64,000 nucleotides of DNA from Rhizobiaceae bacterium. Lineage in GTDB: Bacteria > Pseudomonadota > Alphaproteobacteria > Rhizobiales > Rhizobiaceae. The notes under the pieces were generated by a model that was given only the letters and a program-made list of their open reading frames with translations, did not search any database and was not told the origin of the DNA. This document shows, in pieces, positions 9,788 to 19,993 of this stretch. Made by a program: the position numbers and the translations under genes. The stretch spans positions 1,986,938-2,050,937 of the forward strand of contig JAEPNK010000001.1 in the NCBI GenBank assembly GCA_017643495.1. The letters are read 5' to 3'. The first letter of the stretch is position 1; each line of letters opens with the position of its first letter.

Positions 9788-10198
9788 TCAGGAATTATCC
9801 GCCGCATAGCGTTTCAAACGGGTTTCAAGTGTCCCCGTATGCAACTCGAAGAGATGATTGTCATGGTCATAAAAATAAATGGACCGGCCTTCGCCTCCCA
9901 CTCTTGAACGTCCATTGAGTATATCCAACCCTTGCGCCTCAATCCGTTTGTAATACTTGTCATGATCTTTGTCATCGATCTTGAACGCTACGTGATTGTA
10001 GGTGCGGGTGGGTAATGAATTGCCTTCCATGGTTGCAATCCAGACATCGCCCACCATGAAAAACCGCTCCTTGGCCACTGAAAAGGTTTGGTCGCCGCTG
10101 TCATAGATTTTCCTGGCATCGAGTATCCCCACAAGCAGGGCTTCCATTCGATCAAGATCGCTTACGATAAAGGTGATATGACTCAAGCCGGTTACCAT
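9788..10198 (-). CDS. fosX: FosX-like fosfomycin hydrolase (VOC/glyoxalase fold)
   Basis: A 136-residue vicinal-oxygen-chelate protein resembling FosX along its whole length, as I recall the Listeria protein. Shared blocks are GLSHITFIVSDLDRMEALL at the start, SGDQTFSVAKERFFMVG, MEGNSLPTRTYNHVAF, EGRSIYFYDHDNHLFELH and a closing GTLETRLKRYA. Metal ligands in this family are His7, His69 and the Glu in FELH; all three are visible. FosX adds water to fosfomycin's epoxide. It sits between the SDR gene (five bases away) and uvrC in a housekeeping run, so it could serve a different native substrate; environmental FosX homologues vary in activity. Confidence 0.85.
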   Translation of the reverse strand: MVTGLSHITFIVSDLDRMEALLVGILDARKIYDSGDQTFSVAKERFFMVGDVWIATMEGNSLPTRTYNHVAFKIDDKDHDKYYKRIEAQGLDILNGRSRVGGEGRSIYFYDHDNHLFELHTGTLETRLKRYAADNS

Positions 10199-10202
10199 GG
10201 TG

Positions 10203-10952
10203 CTATTCCCTGATGCCGAGAACGTCCGGAGTTTCCCAACCCAGGTGCTGGCCTCCGTCGAGAGCGATCATCTGTCCTGTAACGGAAGGAGATTGATCGA
10301 GAAACCGGATCGTTCGACCGAATTCCTCGAGTTCCGGGCTTCGTTTCAAAATCAGGCCATCAACCTGTTTCTGGAAATCTTCCTGTGATTGTCGTTCATT
10401 CGGTAATGTCGGGCCGGGTCCGATTGCATTGACCCGGATACGGGGAGCCAACGCTTGTGCCATTGTCTGGGTGGCGGTCCACAGTGCGGATTTTGAAAGA
10501 GTGTAGGAAAAGAAGTTCGGCGTAAGCTGCCATACCCGCTGGTCAATCATGTTGATGATCAGGCCCGAGCCCAGATTGCTCTGTGCAGCCATCGCAGAAG
10601 AAAGCAGTGACGGCGCCTTTGCATGAATTGCAAAATGTTCATCCCACAAGTCTTCATTGATTTCCGTAATGCTGTCTGCATGGAAAACTGAAGCATTGTT
10701 TACCAGCAGTTCTACACTGCCGAATTTTTCCAGAACGTCAGAAAACAGTTGCTGGGGACCATTCTTTTCAATCAGGTCAGCTTCGAATGCGACTACCCGG
10801 TTGCCTTCAGCACGCAATTCATCAACGAGAGCATCTGCTTTTTTCTCGGAACTCGTATATTGGAGGGCAACATTGTAGCCGTGTTCTGCAAGGTCTTTCA
10901 CTATTGCAGCCCCGATCCGGCGGGCACCGCCTGTTACCAAAGCTGTCCTCAT
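10203..10952 (-). CDS. Short-chain dehydrogenase/reductase (FolM/pteridine-reductase-like)
   Basis: A 249-residue SDR oxidoreductase. The cofactor motif is TGGARRIGAAI (about residues 7-17), where the Arg-Arg pair suggests NADPH preference as in FolM and pteridine reductases; NNAS follows near 86, and the catalytic Tyr and Lys appear as YTLSK near 151. The protein ends LDGGQHLGWETPDVLG, a tail common in the alphaproteobacterial SDR found upstream of uvrC. The start at 10952 has GGAGG immediately upstream. A pterin substrate is an inference from the family and from the neighbouring molybdopterin genes. Confidence 0.85.
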   Translation of the reverse strand: MRTALVTGGARRIGAAIVKDLAEHGYNVALQYTSSEKKADALVDELRAEGNRVVAFEADLIEKNGPQQLFSDVLEKFGSVELLVNNASVFHADSITEINEDLWDEHFAIHAKAPSLLSSAMAAQSNLGSGLIINMIDQRVWQLTPNFFSYTLSKSALWTATQTMAQALAPRIRVNAIGPGPTLPNERQSQEDFQKQVDGLILKRSPELEEFGRTIRFLDQSPSVTGQMIALDGGQHLGWETPDVLGIRE

Positions 10953-10973
10953 GTTTCCTCCGCCAGATGAGTG

Positions 10974-11924
10974 TCACATGAATGAATATGCAACATAGGA
11001 CACATACAAACAAACCATCCCAAGGCCTGTCCAGAACGAGATGGCTTTCAGGAAACGTGCAACAAGCGCCAGAATTATGGCAACGGCAAGCATCACCCAC
11101 ATGTCAAAACCGATTATTTCCGGGCCCGGTGAGACGTCAGTGATAAGTGTGGTGAGGCCCATGATTGCCGCAATGTTGAAAATATTCGAGCCAACCACAT
11201 TGCCTACTGCTACGCTGGAGTTTCCCCGCACGACTGCCATCAGGGAAGCCGCAAGTTCGGGCAAGGAGGTTCCGATTGCTACAACGGTCAGGCCTATTAC
11301 CGCATCTGAGATCCCGAAATTGCTGGCTATTTCCTGGGCACCCAACACTGTGAGGTGCGCGCCAAGCGGCAACAGGGCGATGCCCGCTATCAGAAATGCG
11401 GTAGACTTCCACACAGGGTCGGGTGCATTTGCCAGCTTGTCCGATTCTGGTTCCGCTTCTACCAGCACTGACGTACCGCCTGACGTTGCAGTTACATACT
11501 GTTCCCGTAAAAACAATCCGAGCAAGATGAGCAGGATAATCCCGTCATGCCAGCGCAACGGGTCAAAATAGAGCATGGCCATGAACACAAGTGTGAGGCC
11601 AATCATTATCATGATGTTCCGGTCGACAGCACGTCCCGCACAAGGTGTTTTCATGAACAGGGCAGGCAGACCCAGAACCAGCAAGATGTTGGCTATGTTG
11701 GAGCCAACGACGTTTCCGACAGCCAGACCGCCAAGTCCGACTAATGCTGCATCTGCTGAAATGAAAAGTTCCGGCGCTGAAGTGCCGAACGAAACTATGG
11801 TTAGCCCGATTACAAGTGGAGGAATTGCCAGTCTTTCGGCAAGGGAGACCGCTCCACGGACAAGAATATCACCACCAAAAACCAGAACGGCAATGCCGAC
11901 GGCAACAAATATGTATTGGGTCAT
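10974..11924 (-). CDS. CaCA-family calcium/sodium antiporter (YrbG-like)
   Basis: A 316-residue inner-membrane exchanger with about ten hydrophobic helices in two inverted halves. Each half carries the alpha-repeat signature: SFGTSAPELFISADAALVG with GNVVGSNIANILLVLG in the first, and AIGTSLPELAASLMAVVRG with GNVVGSNIFNIAAIMG in the second. These acidic and Asn residues form the cation sites of the Na+/Ca2+ exchanger family. It heads the minus-strand run, 21 bases upstream of the SDR gene. Confidence 0.93.
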   Translation of the reverse strand: MTQYIFVAVGIAVLVFGGDILVRGAVSLAERLAIPPLVIGLTIVSFGTSAPELFISADAALVGLGGLAVGNVVGSNIANILLVLGLPALFMKTPCAGRAVDRNIMIMIGLTLVFMAMLYFDPLRWHDGIILLILLGLFLREQYVTATSGGTSVLVEAEPESDKLANAPDPVWKSTAFLIAGIALLPLGAHLTVLGAQEIASNFGISDAVIGLTVVAIGTSLPELAASLMAVVRGNSSVAVGNVVGSNIFNIAAIMGLTTLITDVSPGPEIIGFDMWVMLAVAIILALVARFLKAISFWTGLGMVCLYVSYVAYSFM

Positions 11925-12214
11925 GGGGTGACGGGTCCGGATAAGGCAGGGACTTGGGTTTGCAGACTATATGGGGAGCATGCCGTGAATTTTAAGGCAT
12001 GAAAGCTGTTTTTATCGCATCTTTTCAATCTGCTGCCTGTAAAATGCAGTTATGAGCACATTTTACGGTCACAATTGGCCGGTATGGCGTGTTTGCGGGA
12101 AAAGGCCGGTGACAGGGGTGCCGTCCGCCTATTGATCCTTACAATCAGTTAACCGCAACGTGAGAAACTTTTTGTCTGTGTTTCTGGCCATGAGCCATAG
12201 CAGGAGAAAAGGCC

Positions 12215-13462
12215 GTGACATTGCTCAGAAAATCCGTGTTTTTGTTTTCCCTGTTGGCTGCATTCCATGTAGTCTGGCCAATTGTGGAAACCGCGCATGC
12301 GGAACCCGTGTCCGAACAGGCGGGAAACGCCGTTTATCCTGATCACAGCACGCCCTGGAAAGACAGGCAGCGTGCCCTGGTCATAGATGCTTATGAGAAA
12401 AACCATATAAACTGGCTTCAAATGGTCCGTAACAGGCAAATTCGGGCCTTTATAGGAAAGGCCAGTGATGGTTTGCCTTCACCCTATTCGTGCACGGGCG
12501 AGGACCATGAGAAAACGATCTGCAAGAAAAGCTTCCAGAACTATTTCATGAAGCAGCAGCTTTACCATACCCGGCGGGCGTTGGCGAAGAACCTGGGATT
12601 GAAATGGGGAGCCTATCACCTTGGCCGCCCTGGAAACCCGATTGAACAAGCCAACCATTTTCTAGAGTTCGCAAAACCTGAACCTGATGAACTGATTGCT
12701 CTCGACATAGAGCATGATGACCCGGACAAATGGATATCATTCAGTGACGCCGAAATTTTTGTCAGGCACATCCATGCGCGCATTGGACGTTATCCGGTGC
12801 TGTATACGAACCATCACACAGCCCGGAAAATCGCGGAACGCCGGGCAGAGTTTCCTGTCCTGTCCCGCTTGCCACTTTGGTATGCGCGTTATCGCGACAA
12901 TATCAAAGGTGTGTTTCCTATGGGAAATTGGCAGAACTATGCGATGTGGCAGTTTTCATCAGGACATAACTGCAGCAAGAAAAAATGCCTCTATCCGGTC
13001 AAGGGAACGCCGACAGATATTGATGTCAATGTGACGTCGCTGACTGTCGCCCAGTTCGACAAGGCCTGGCCTTTCGACAGCCTTGTCCCTGAAAAGCCGC
13101 AACGGATTGAAGAAGCGCCCTTGTTGGTTGCAAGTAATTCGTCATCTGGCTCGGCCGGTCAACATGCTGGTGACGAGGTCCAATTGACTGCATCGGTTCG
13201 TGAGGCTGTTGGTGATGCGCTTTCCGCTGATGACCTCAAGGAATTGGGCGTTGCCGCCGTTGCGATTCCCGCACCATCGCCGCGCCCTGTGCAGACTGCT
13301 GATTCTGTCAATCTTCTGGTCAAGGTTCGTCATACCGATACAGCAAGCAAGTCAGGCCACGAAGAACGCAAAATGATTGCCAGGGTCACCAAAGACCCGC
13401 TGCTGGTGCCATTCGAAATGGCGTTTGACGAAGCTTCAGCGATGAGTGCAAGAAATTACTGA
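12215..13462 (+). CDS. Secreted GH25 (lysozyme-type) glycoside hydrolase with a long C-terminal tail
   Basis: A 415-residue protein with a signal peptide (hydrophobic 8-25, cleavage after ETAHA). Residues about 50-275 resemble family GH25 muramidases: VIDAYEKNHINW at the start of the barrel, GAYHLGRPGNP, the acidic pair in ALDIEHDD (about residues 164-170), YTNHH, WYARYRD, and the closing MWQFSSGHNC...TDIDVN. GH25 enzymes cut the MurNAc-GlcNAc bond of peptidoglycan. The last 135 residues are low in hydrophobic content and probably disordered. The start is a GTG at 12215 with AGGAGA ten bases upstream. It may remodel the organism's own wall or attack other bacteria. Confidence 0.8.
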   Translation: MTLLRKSVFLFSLLAAFHVVWPIVETAHAEPVSEQAGNAVYPDHSTPWKDRQRALVIDAYEKNHINWLQMVRNRQIRAFIGKASDGLPSPYSCTGEDHEKTICKKSFQNYFMKQQLYHTRRALAKNLGLKWGAYHLGRPGNPIEQANHFLEFAKPEPDELIALDIEHDDPDKWISFSDAEIFVRHIHARIGRYPVLYTNHHTARKIAERRAEFPVLSRLPLWYARYRDNIKGVFPMGNWQNYAMWQFSSGHNCSKKKCLYPVKGTPTDIDVNVTSLTVAQFDKAWPFDSLVPEKPQRIEEAPLLVASNSSSGSAGQHAGDEVQLTASVREAVGDALSADDLKELGVAAVAIPAPSPRPVQTADSVNLLVKVRHTDTASKSGHEERKMIARVTKDPLLVPFEMAFDEASAMSARNY

Positions 13463-13477
13463 TAATTGCTTTTGTAG

Positions 13478-13891
13478 CTACCGGCTCAATACCCGGCAAC
13501 GGCCATCATAATACTTCCATGGATCAAGGCCATGGATGCAGTATTCGACATTCCAGCCAAAACCCGCAAAGCCTGCACCTTCTTCAATCAGGTAATGCAT
13601 GCGGCGCCGTTTTCCGTTCTGGAAATGGGCAGTTGCATGGCAGTAACGTCGATTGATTGGCGACTCGGGAAGATAATGGTCATTATGCAGGTGAGGACCG
13701 GAAATTCGCTCTAGTGATAATCCGCGCTCTTCCCAGTAGATTCTTTCTGTCTGATTGAAACGCTTGACCACTTTGCGAAGCACTTTTTCGTTTTCACACT
13801 GTGGAAATGTTTCCCGTGCTTCACCCGGTAGAGGGTTTATGAAAGCAAAGCCAAGCACAAGGCCGGTAATAGCATAGCAGAGATATCGCAT
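13478..13891 (-). CDS. Small secreted cysteine-containing protein of unknown function
   Basis: A 137-residue protein starting with a signal peptide (MRYLCYAITGLVLGFAFINP, cleavage near GEA). The mature part contains four cysteines (in FPQCEN, RRYCHA, VEYCIHG, GRCRVL) that could form two disulfides, and a His/Tyr-rich middle (HLHNDHYLPESPINRRYCH). The closing GWNVEYCIHGLDPWKYYDGR recalls small conserved periplasmic proteins of Rhizobiales, but I cannot assign a function. The start could also be the ATG at 13900; neither has a strong ribosome site. It is convergent with the GH25 gene, 15 bases away. Confidence 0.65.
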   Translation of the reverse strand: MRYLCYAITGLVLGFAFINPLPGEARETFPQCENEKVLRKVVKRFNQTERIYWEERGLSLERISGPHLHNDHYLPESPINRRYCHATAHFQNGKRRRMHYLIEEGAGFAGFGWNVEYCIHGLDPWKYYDGRCRVLSR

Positions 13892-13963
13892 TGGGGGCAT
13901 GCCGTAATGGTGTCAGTTCCCCTTACAATCTGACAGCGACGTTTGTCAGTCAAGCTGGAAGTG

Positions 13964-14623
13964 TCACGGAAAAGCTACAGTGCCGTCAGCCTGAGGCGAC
14001 AGGTTGCCGGATATCTTCAATTCCCCGTTTTCAAGCGTAATATCTCCCCGTGCCACGGCAGCAATGGCCTGCGGATAAAGTTTGTGTTCAAGCTTCAATA
14101 CACGGGAAGCAAGGGTTTCTGGTGTGTCGGCAGCCTCGATCGGAAGGCTTGACCGCGCAATGATCGCACCACCATCCATTTCTGCATTTACAAAATGAAC
14201 AGAACAACCATGTCGCTCATCGCCGGCTTTGATTGCGCGAGCGTGTGTGTCGAGCCCCTTGTGGCGTGGCAGGAGGCTGGGATGGATGTTGAGCAGCCGG
14301 CCATTATGGCGGGAGACAAATTCCGGTGACAAAATTCTCATGTATCCGGCCAGGACGACAAAATCGGCACCGGCAGAATTGATGGCTTGGTCAATGGCTG
14401 CTTCATGGTCTGCCTTGCTGTCATAGTCTTTGCGTGGAACTGCTGTGGCCGTAATGCCGTTTTCGCTAGCAGTATCAAGGCCTTTTGCATCCATGTTGTC
14501 GGAAAGTACAAGGCTGATTTCGGCCGGGTAGTCCGGGTCTTTGCTGGCTTCCAGAATGGCCTCCATATTGGAGCCACGTCCTGAAACAAGTACAACCAGT
14601 TTTTTGCGTGTTTTGCTTACCAC
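13964..14623 (-). CDS. purN: Phosphoribosylglycinamide formyltransferase
   Basis: A 219-residue enzyme of purine synthesis that formylates GAR using 10-formyl-THF. Landmarks: [11 protein letters not shown] near residue 14, [10 protein letters not shown], the catalytic block [22 protein letters not shown] (Asn-Ile-His), [17 protein letters not shown] with the conserved His and Asp. It starts at a GTG at 14623 and overlaps the end of purM by seven bases, so the pair is translationally coupled. Confidence 0.96.
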   Translation of the reverse strand: MVSKTRKKLVVLVSGRGSNMEAILEASKDPDYPAEISLVLSDNMDAKGLDTASENGITATAVPRKDYDSKADHEAAIDQAINSAGADFVVLAGYMRILSPEFVSRHNGRLLNIHPSLLPRHKGLDTHARAIKAGDERHGCSVHFVNAEMDGGAIIARSSLPIEAADTPETLASRVLKLEHKLYPQAIAAVARGDITLENGELKISGNLSPQADGTVAFP

Positions 14624-15693
14624 GCCATTTTGCCCGTGTACGAAACCTTGCCTGGTGTGGTGTCAGTAACTTCGCCCAAACGAACCGCTTTTTCATTTTC
14701 AACGGCAAGGGTCGAGATGACTTCATCAGCCTTTTCAGGAGGCACAACAAGAACCATGCCGATACCGCAATTGAAGGTTCTCAGCATCTCACTTTCAGCA
14801 ATGTTACCGCTCTCCTTTAGCCAGCCGAACACTGCAGGCGGCTGAATTGCATCCAGGTTGAGAGAAACACCAAACTCTTCGGGAATGACGCGCGGGATGT
14901 TTTCCGTAAACCCGCCCCCCGTGATATGGGCCAGCGCCTTGATCACATTTGTTTCCCGAATTGCCTTGAGAATTGGTTTCACATAAATCCTGGTTGGCTC
15001 GAGAAAAGCTTCACCAAGGCTGGTATTACTTGCAAAGGGTGCAGGAGCCGACCAGTCCAGCCCGCTTTTTTCGACGATTTTGCGCACCAATGAAAAGCCG
15101 TTGGAATGAACGCCGGAAGATGTGAGTCCGAGAATTGCATCTCCGGCCCTGATGTTGCCGTTTGGCAAAATTCCATCTCTTTCCACTGCTCCGACTGCAA
15201 AGCCAGCCAGATCGTAATCCTTGTTGGCATACATTCCGGGCATTTCGGCGGTTTCTCCGCCAATCAATGCTGCGCCTGCCTGACGACAACCTTCTGCAAT
15301 TCCGGAAATTACCTTTGTCGCTTCAGCGACATCAAGTTTGCCGGTCGCCAGATAATCGAGGAAGAAAAGCGGCTCGGCGCCCTGAACCACAAGATCGTTT
15401 ACACACATGGCTACGAGATCAATACCAACCGTATCATGAATGCCGGCCTCTATTGCTATTCGGAGTTTTGTACCAACGCCATCATTTGCTGCAACAAGTA
15501 CCGGATCACGAAAACCCGTGGCCTGCAAGTCGAACAATCCGCCGAAACCACCAATTTCCGGATTGGAGCCGGGTCTGCTGGTTGAACGGACCGCTGGCTT
15601 GATTGCATTGACCAGTGCATTGCCTGCATCGATATCAACTCCGGCATCAGCATAACTGATACCTTTCTCTGCGTCTGATTTATTGGAGGACAT
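14617..15693 (-). CDS. purM: Phosphoribosylformylglycinamidine cyclo-ligase
   Basis: A 358-residue AIR synthetase that closes the imidazole ring in an ATP-dependent step of purine synthesis. Typical segments are [13 protein letters not shown] near the start, [67 protein letters not shown] and [13 protein letters not shown]. The ATG at 15693 has AAGGA upstream; a longer start at 15729 would add 12 unrelated residues. It is divergent from the permease gene at 15776. Confidence 0.96.
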   Translation of the reverse strand: MSSNKSDAEKGISYADAGVDIDAGNALVNAIKPAVRSTSRPGSNPEIGGFGGLFDLQATGFRDPVLVAANDGVGTKLRIAIEAGIHDTVGIDLVAMCVNDLVVQGAEPLFFLDYLATGKLDVAEATKVISGIAEGCRQAGAALIGGETAEMPGMYANKDYDLAGFAVGAVERDGILPNGNIRAGDAILGLTSSGVHSNGFSLVRKIVEKSGLDWSAPAPFASNTSLGEAFLEPTRIYVKPILKAIRETNVIKALAHITGGGFTENIPRVIPEEFGVSLNLDAIQPPAVFGWLKESGNIAESEMLRTFNCGIGMVLVVPPEKADEVISTLAVENEKAVRLGEVTDTTPGKVSYTGKMAW

Positions 15694-15775
15694 AATTGCC
15701 GGATGATCCTTAAGCGCGTAAAAGAACAATTGTGCGCTTCGCCTACCACAATTGCTGATACGATGGGAGTATTGA

Positions 15776-16897
15776 ATGTCGGAGAGTCTGGGGAAACGTG
15801 TAAGAAAGCATTTCTATTTCTGGCTTGTGGCCCTGATCGCTTTTTTGGTTTTTCTATGGGTTTTTGCCGATATACTCCTTCCGTTCTTCGCAGGCATGGC
15901 ACTTGCCTATTTCCTTGATCCGGTTGCCGACCGTCTTGAGAAGATGGGTGCATCACGTCTGGTTGCCACCATCATCATCCTGATAGCCTTTGTAATCCTG
16001 TTTGCACTCTTCCTGATGATTGTCGTGCCTGTGTTGGCGAGCCAGATAAGCGGTTTCCTTGAGCGTATGCCGGAGCTTGTTCAACGGCTTCAGTCCCTTG
16101 TGGCATCTTCAGAAAGCACATGGCTGCGTGACCTGATAGGCGTTGACGGAGAAACGCTGGAAGAAAACCTTGGCGTTGTTGTCACCCAGGGTGCCAGCTG
16201 GCTTTCCAGCGTTCTCGCCTCTCTTTGGAACTCGGGCAAATCCCTGCTTAGCGTTCTTTCATTGTTTGTAGTGACACCGGTGGTGGCCTTCTATCTGCTT
16301 TATGACTGGGACAACATGGTAGAAAAGATAGATAGCTGGTTGCCGCGTGATCACAGGGAAACCATCCGGGACATTTGCTCGGACATAGACAGGGCCGTTG
16401 CCGGATTCGTGCGGGGGCAGGGGACTGTTTGTATCATTCTTGGCCTGTTCTATGCGATCGGGCTAACCCTGATTGGTCTGAATTTCGGCCTGCTTATCGG
16501 TCTGTTTGCCGGTGTGATTTCTTTTATTCCCTTTGTCGGTTCGATTGTCGGTTTCATACTTGCCGTAGGCGTTGCAATTGTGCAGTTCTGGCCAGAGTTC
16601 CTGCCAATATTCTTGTCCGCAGCCATCTTTGCTGCCGGTCAGTTCATTGAAGGCAACATTCTGCAGCCCAAACTGGTAGGTGACCGGGTGGGATTGCACC
16701 CGGTTTGGCTGATGTTTGCATTGTTTGCATTCGGGATGCTGTTCGGGTTTACCGGCATGCTGATTGCCGTCCCTGCTGCTGCCGCTGTAGGTGTGGTGAC
16801 CCGCTTTGGGTTGCGCCGTTATCTTCAAAGCGAACTTTATCACGGCCACAGCACCAGAGAAGAGAATGACAGCCAGTTTTCAGGCAAGAGCTGGTAG
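15776..16897 (+). CDS. AI-2E family (PerM-like) membrane permease
   Basis: A 373-residue inner-membrane protein with about eight hydrophobic helices. It opens with [19 protein letters not shown] and [25 protein letters not shown], a characteristic AI-2E/PerM start; the central soluble part contains [21 protein letters not shown]; near residue 295 it has the family motif [22 protein letters not shown] (shown in part here only as a landmark: [17 protein letters not shown]). Substrates are unknown for most members. It lies just upstream of hdaA in the same orientation, a conserved alphaproteobacterial arrangement. Confidence 0.9.
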   Translation: MSESLGKRVRKHFYFWLVALIAFLVFLWVFADILLPFFAGMALAYFLDPVADRLEKMGASRLVATIIILIAFVILFALFLMIVVPVLASQISGFLERMPELVQRLQSLVASSESTWLRDLIGVDGETLEENLGVVVTQGASWLSSVLASLWNSGKSLLSVLSLFVVTPVVAFYLLYDWDNMVEKIDSWLPRDHRETIRDICSDIDRAVAGFVRGQGTVCIILGLFYAIGLTLIGLNFGLLIGLFAGVISFIPFVGSIVGFILAVGVAIVQFWPEFLPIFLSAAIFAAGQFIEGNILQPKLVGDRVGLHPVWLMFALFAFGMLFGFTGMLIAVPAAAAVGVVTRFGLRRYLQSELYHGHSTREENDSQFSGKSW

Positions 16898-16955
16898 CAG
16901 TATTCGGAGCAGCCTGATATTGCTGGCCGAAACAACAATTTCTTCCGATTTGCTT

Positions 16956-17645
16956 ATGGGAAAATCCACTCCACAGATACCCTTCAACCTGACCCACGAA
17001 AATGCGGTCAGACGGGAAGACCTTGTAGAAACTCCAGCCAATGAGCTGGCCGTTTCCGTAATTGATGCCTGGCCGGATTGGCCGGGTTTTCTGACAATCC
17101 TTGCCGGCCCCGTCGGTTCCGGGAAATCACATCTCGCCTCGATATGGGCAACAACCAGCGAAGCAGTAACCGTGTCCGCCCGTGACCTTCCCTCGGTACT
17201 TGACGCGTTGGTTACAGGGATGGCCGACCATGCTTGTGTCGTTGTCGAGGATTTGGATGAGAAGGTTATTGACCAGAACGCATTGTTTCACGTTTTGAAT
17301 GCGGTGCGTCAGGTGGGGGGACATTGTCTTGTGACATCCCGCTCCTGGCCGCTGAGTTGGAATGTCACTTTGGCAGACCTGTCATCCAGATTGAAAACCG
17401 CCCAACTGGTCGAGCTACGAGAGCCGGATGACCTGCTGTTGAAAATGGTGATGATGAAACTGTTTGCGGACAGGCAGATCGCCGTCGATGACAAGGTACT
17501 GGATTATTGCGTGGTCCGAATGGAACGATCTCTTGAATCGGCAGCAAGGCTTGTTGCTGAAATCGATGCCGAGTCGCTGGCAAGGCAATCCTCGGTAACC
17601 CGTGCGACAGCAGCAAATGCCCTGCAAAAACTGGGAATGGGATAA
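16956..17645 (+). CDS. hdaA: DnaA-related replication regulator HdaA
   Basis: A 229-residue AAA+ protein homologous to DnaA domain III but without the DNA-binding domain IV. Near the N-terminus QIPFNL (residues 6-11) matches the position and character of the beta-clamp-binding motif of Hda/HdaA. Walker A is GPVGSGKSHL (about 49-58), Walker B CVVVEDLDE (about 93-101), and sensor 2 includes SLESAARLVAEID. HdaA with the clamp stimulates ATP hydrolysis on DnaA and prevents over-initiation. I start at the ATG at 16956, where the clamp motif follows; the frame is open back to 16806, overlapping the permease gene. Confidence 0.9.
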   Translation: MGKSTPQIPFNLTHENAVRREDLVETPANELAVSVIDAWPDWPGFLTILAGPVGSGKSHLASIWATTSEAVTVSARDLPSVLDALVTGMADHACVVVEDLDEKVIDQNALFHVLNAVRQVGGHCLVTSRSWPLSWNVTLADLSSRLKTAQLVELREPDDLLLKMVMMKLFADRQIAVDDKVLDYCVVRMERSLESAARLVAEIDAESLARQSSVTRATAANALQKLGMG

Positions 17646-17782
17646 GGAGGGTCGGATTCACGTACTCTTTCGCAAGACCCGATTGTGACACTGTTCATGC
17701 TTGCTTCCCAATGCCGGATATGGCTATCTCCTGTGTCAGCGACACCTTTCTGAGCTGAAAAGAGGAACAGGAACAGGCGATT

Positions 17783-19993
17783 ATGAATGAACGATTTTCC
17801 ATGTTTGAAAACGGTATTCTGTCTGAGACAACTTCCCTGATAGACGAAAAGGTTTTCGACGATCCTGGCCGTTTCGTGAATCGTGAGCTGTCATGGCTGG
17901 AGTTCAATCGCCGTGTGCTTGAGGAGGTTCGCAACCGGAACAACCCGTTGCTCGAACGTGTCCGTTTTCTGTCGATTTCCGCCAGTAATCTCGATGAATT
18001 CTTCATGGTCCGTGTTGCAGGACTTGCTGCCCAGCGGGAACAGAATGTCGACAAGCGTTCCGATGATGGAATGACGCCTCGCGAACAGCTTGTAGCTGTT
18101 GATGAAGTAATTGCGGAACTTCAGAAAGACCAGCAGGAATACTGGTCGGATTTGAAGGATGAACTAGCCAGTGAGCAGATATTCATAACGACACCGGATG
18201 AACTCAGCCAGGATGACCTTGAATGGCTGGATGATCATTTCATGGCAAACATGTTTCCGGTTCTGACACCACTGTCACTGGATTCCGCGCATCCTTTCCC
18301 ATTTATCGCAAACCTTGGCCAGGCGCTTGTCTTCGACCTCATTCGCGAGGTCGACAACAAGATGATGATCGCGTTTATCCGTCTTCCTGTTGGGCTGGAG
18401 CGCTTTATCAAATTGCCAAGCAACAATGATGCACAAACCCGGTTTATCCGAACTGAGGACACCATAGCTGCATTCATTCATACGCTTTTTCCTGGTTACA
18501 ACATCAAGGGGTTTGGAAACTTCCGGGTCATCCGGGACAGTGACCTTGAAGTGGAGGAAGAGGCGGAAGATCTTGTTATCACGTTTGAATCCGCCTTGAA
18601 GCGCCGCCGCAGGGGCACAGTAATCCGTGTGGAAACCGACAGCATGATGCCGGAAAACCTTCGAAAGTTCGTGGTGTCGGAATTGCATGTTGACGGGATG
18701 CAAACAGCAGTCGTTGGCGAGATGATTGCCCTGAACAATGTGTCAGAGATTGCTTCGCTCGAACGCCCCGAACACAAGTTTGAGCCCTTCGTGGCCCGTT
18801 TTCCCGAACGGGTAAGGGAGCACAACGGGGATTGTCTGGCCGCCATTCGCCAAAAGGACATTTTGGTCCATCATCCGTATGAGTCGTTTGACGTGGTGGT
18901 CCAGTTTCTCAAGCAGGCTGCCCGGGATCCTGATGTACTGGCTATCAAGCAGACCCTTTATCGTACCTCCAACAACTCACCAATCGTTGCAGCGCTTATT
19001 GAAGCAGCAGAGGCGGGCAAGTCGGTTGTCGCCCTTGTTGAGCTGAAAGCCCGGTTTGATGAGGAAGCCAACATTCGTTGGGCCCGCGATCTGGAGCGGG
19101 CCGGGGTTCAGGTCGTATTCGGTTTCATTGGATGGAAAACCCATTCCAAGCTTTCACTGATTGTTCGGCGCGAGGAGCGCGGCATACGCAATTATGTTCA
19201 TATCGGCACAGGCAATTATCATCCGATAACTGCGAGAATTTACACTGATCTTTCCTATTTCACGACAGACCCTGTCATCGCCAGTGATGTGGCCCGGGTC
19301 TTCAACTTCATAACGGGCTACGTTGAGCCTGAAGCACTCAATACGCTTGCCGTTTCGCCGGTCACATTGCGCAGCAAACTCATTGAACATATTGAAGATG
19401 AAATCGGGCATGCCAATGCAGGACGGCCAGCAAATATCTGGGCCAAAATGAACTCACTTGTTGATCCGGCCATTATCGATGCTTTCTATCGGGCAAGCCA
19501 GGCAGGCGTGCAGGTTGAACTTGTCATTCGCGGTATTTGCTGTCTTCGACCCAATGTTCAGGGGATGTCGGAGAATATCAGGGTGAAGTCAATCATCGGC
19601 AGGTTCCTCGAGCACAGTCGTATTGTCTGTTTCGGAAATGGTTCCCCCATGCCTTCAACCGACAGCATTATTTACATGGGGTCGGCTGACCTGATGCCGA
19701 GAAATCTCAATCGCCGTGTCGAGACAATGGTACGGTTGGAAAACAGGACAGTTCGCCAACAGGTGCTTGACCAGATAATGGTGGCAAACCTGAATGATAC
19801 CGAGTTGAGCTGGGAAATTCTGCCGGACGGATCTTCACGCCGGATGCGGTCATCCGAAGATGTTCCTTCGTTCAATTGCCAAACTTATTTCATGACCAAT
19901 CCCAGCCTGTCCGGACGGGGGAAAGCTTTAAAGAACGATGCTCCAAAAAGGTTTGTCGATCGTTGGATTGCTGAAGACAGACAGAAAAACTGA
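17783..19993 (+). CDS. ppk1: Polyphosphate kinase 1
   Basis: A 736-residue enzyme that reversibly makes polyphosphate from ATP. The N-terminal domain has [19 protein letters not shown] and [13 protein letters not shown]; the C1/C2 phospholipase-D-like half contains [26 protein letters not shown], the autophosphorylated histidine in [20 protein letters not shown] and [10 protein letters not shown]. The length is that of standard PPK1. The 3' end overlaps ppx by 56 bases, pairing polyphosphate synthesis and breakdown in one operon. Confidence 0.97.
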   Translation: MNERFSMFENGILSETTSLIDEKVFDDPGRFVNRELSWLEFNRRVLEEVRNRNNPLLERVRFLSISASNLDEFFMVRVAGLAAQREQNVDKRSDDGMTPREQLVAVDEVIAELQKDQQEYWSDLKDELASEQIFITTPDELSQDDLEWLDDHFMANMFPVLTPLSLDSAHPFPFIANLGQALVFDLIREVDNKMMIAFIRLPVGLERFIKLPSNNDAQTRFIRTEDTIAAFIHTLFPGYNIKGFGNFRVIRDSDLEVEEEAEDLVITFESALKRRRRGTVIRVETDSMMPENLRKFVVSELHVDGMQTAVVGEMIALNNVSEIASLERPEHKFEPFVARFPERVREHNGDCLAAIRQKDILVHHPYESFDVVVQFLKQAARDPDVLAIKQTLYRTSNNSPIVAALIEAAEAGKSVVALVELKARFDEEANIRWARDLERAGVQVVFGFIGWKTHSKLSLIVRREERGIRNYVHIGTGNYHPITARIYTDLSYFTTDPVIASDVARVFNFITGYVEPEALNTLAVSPVTLRSKLIEHIEDEIGHANAGRPANIWAKMNSLVDPAIIDAFYRASQAGVQVELVIRGICCLRPNVQGMSENIRVKSIIGRFLEHSRIVCFGNGSPMPSTDSIIYMGSADLMPRNLNRRVETMVRLENRTVRQQVLDQIMVANLNDTELSWEILPDGSSRRMRSSEDVPSFNCQTYFMTNPSLSGRGKALKNDAPKRFVDRWIAEDRQKN

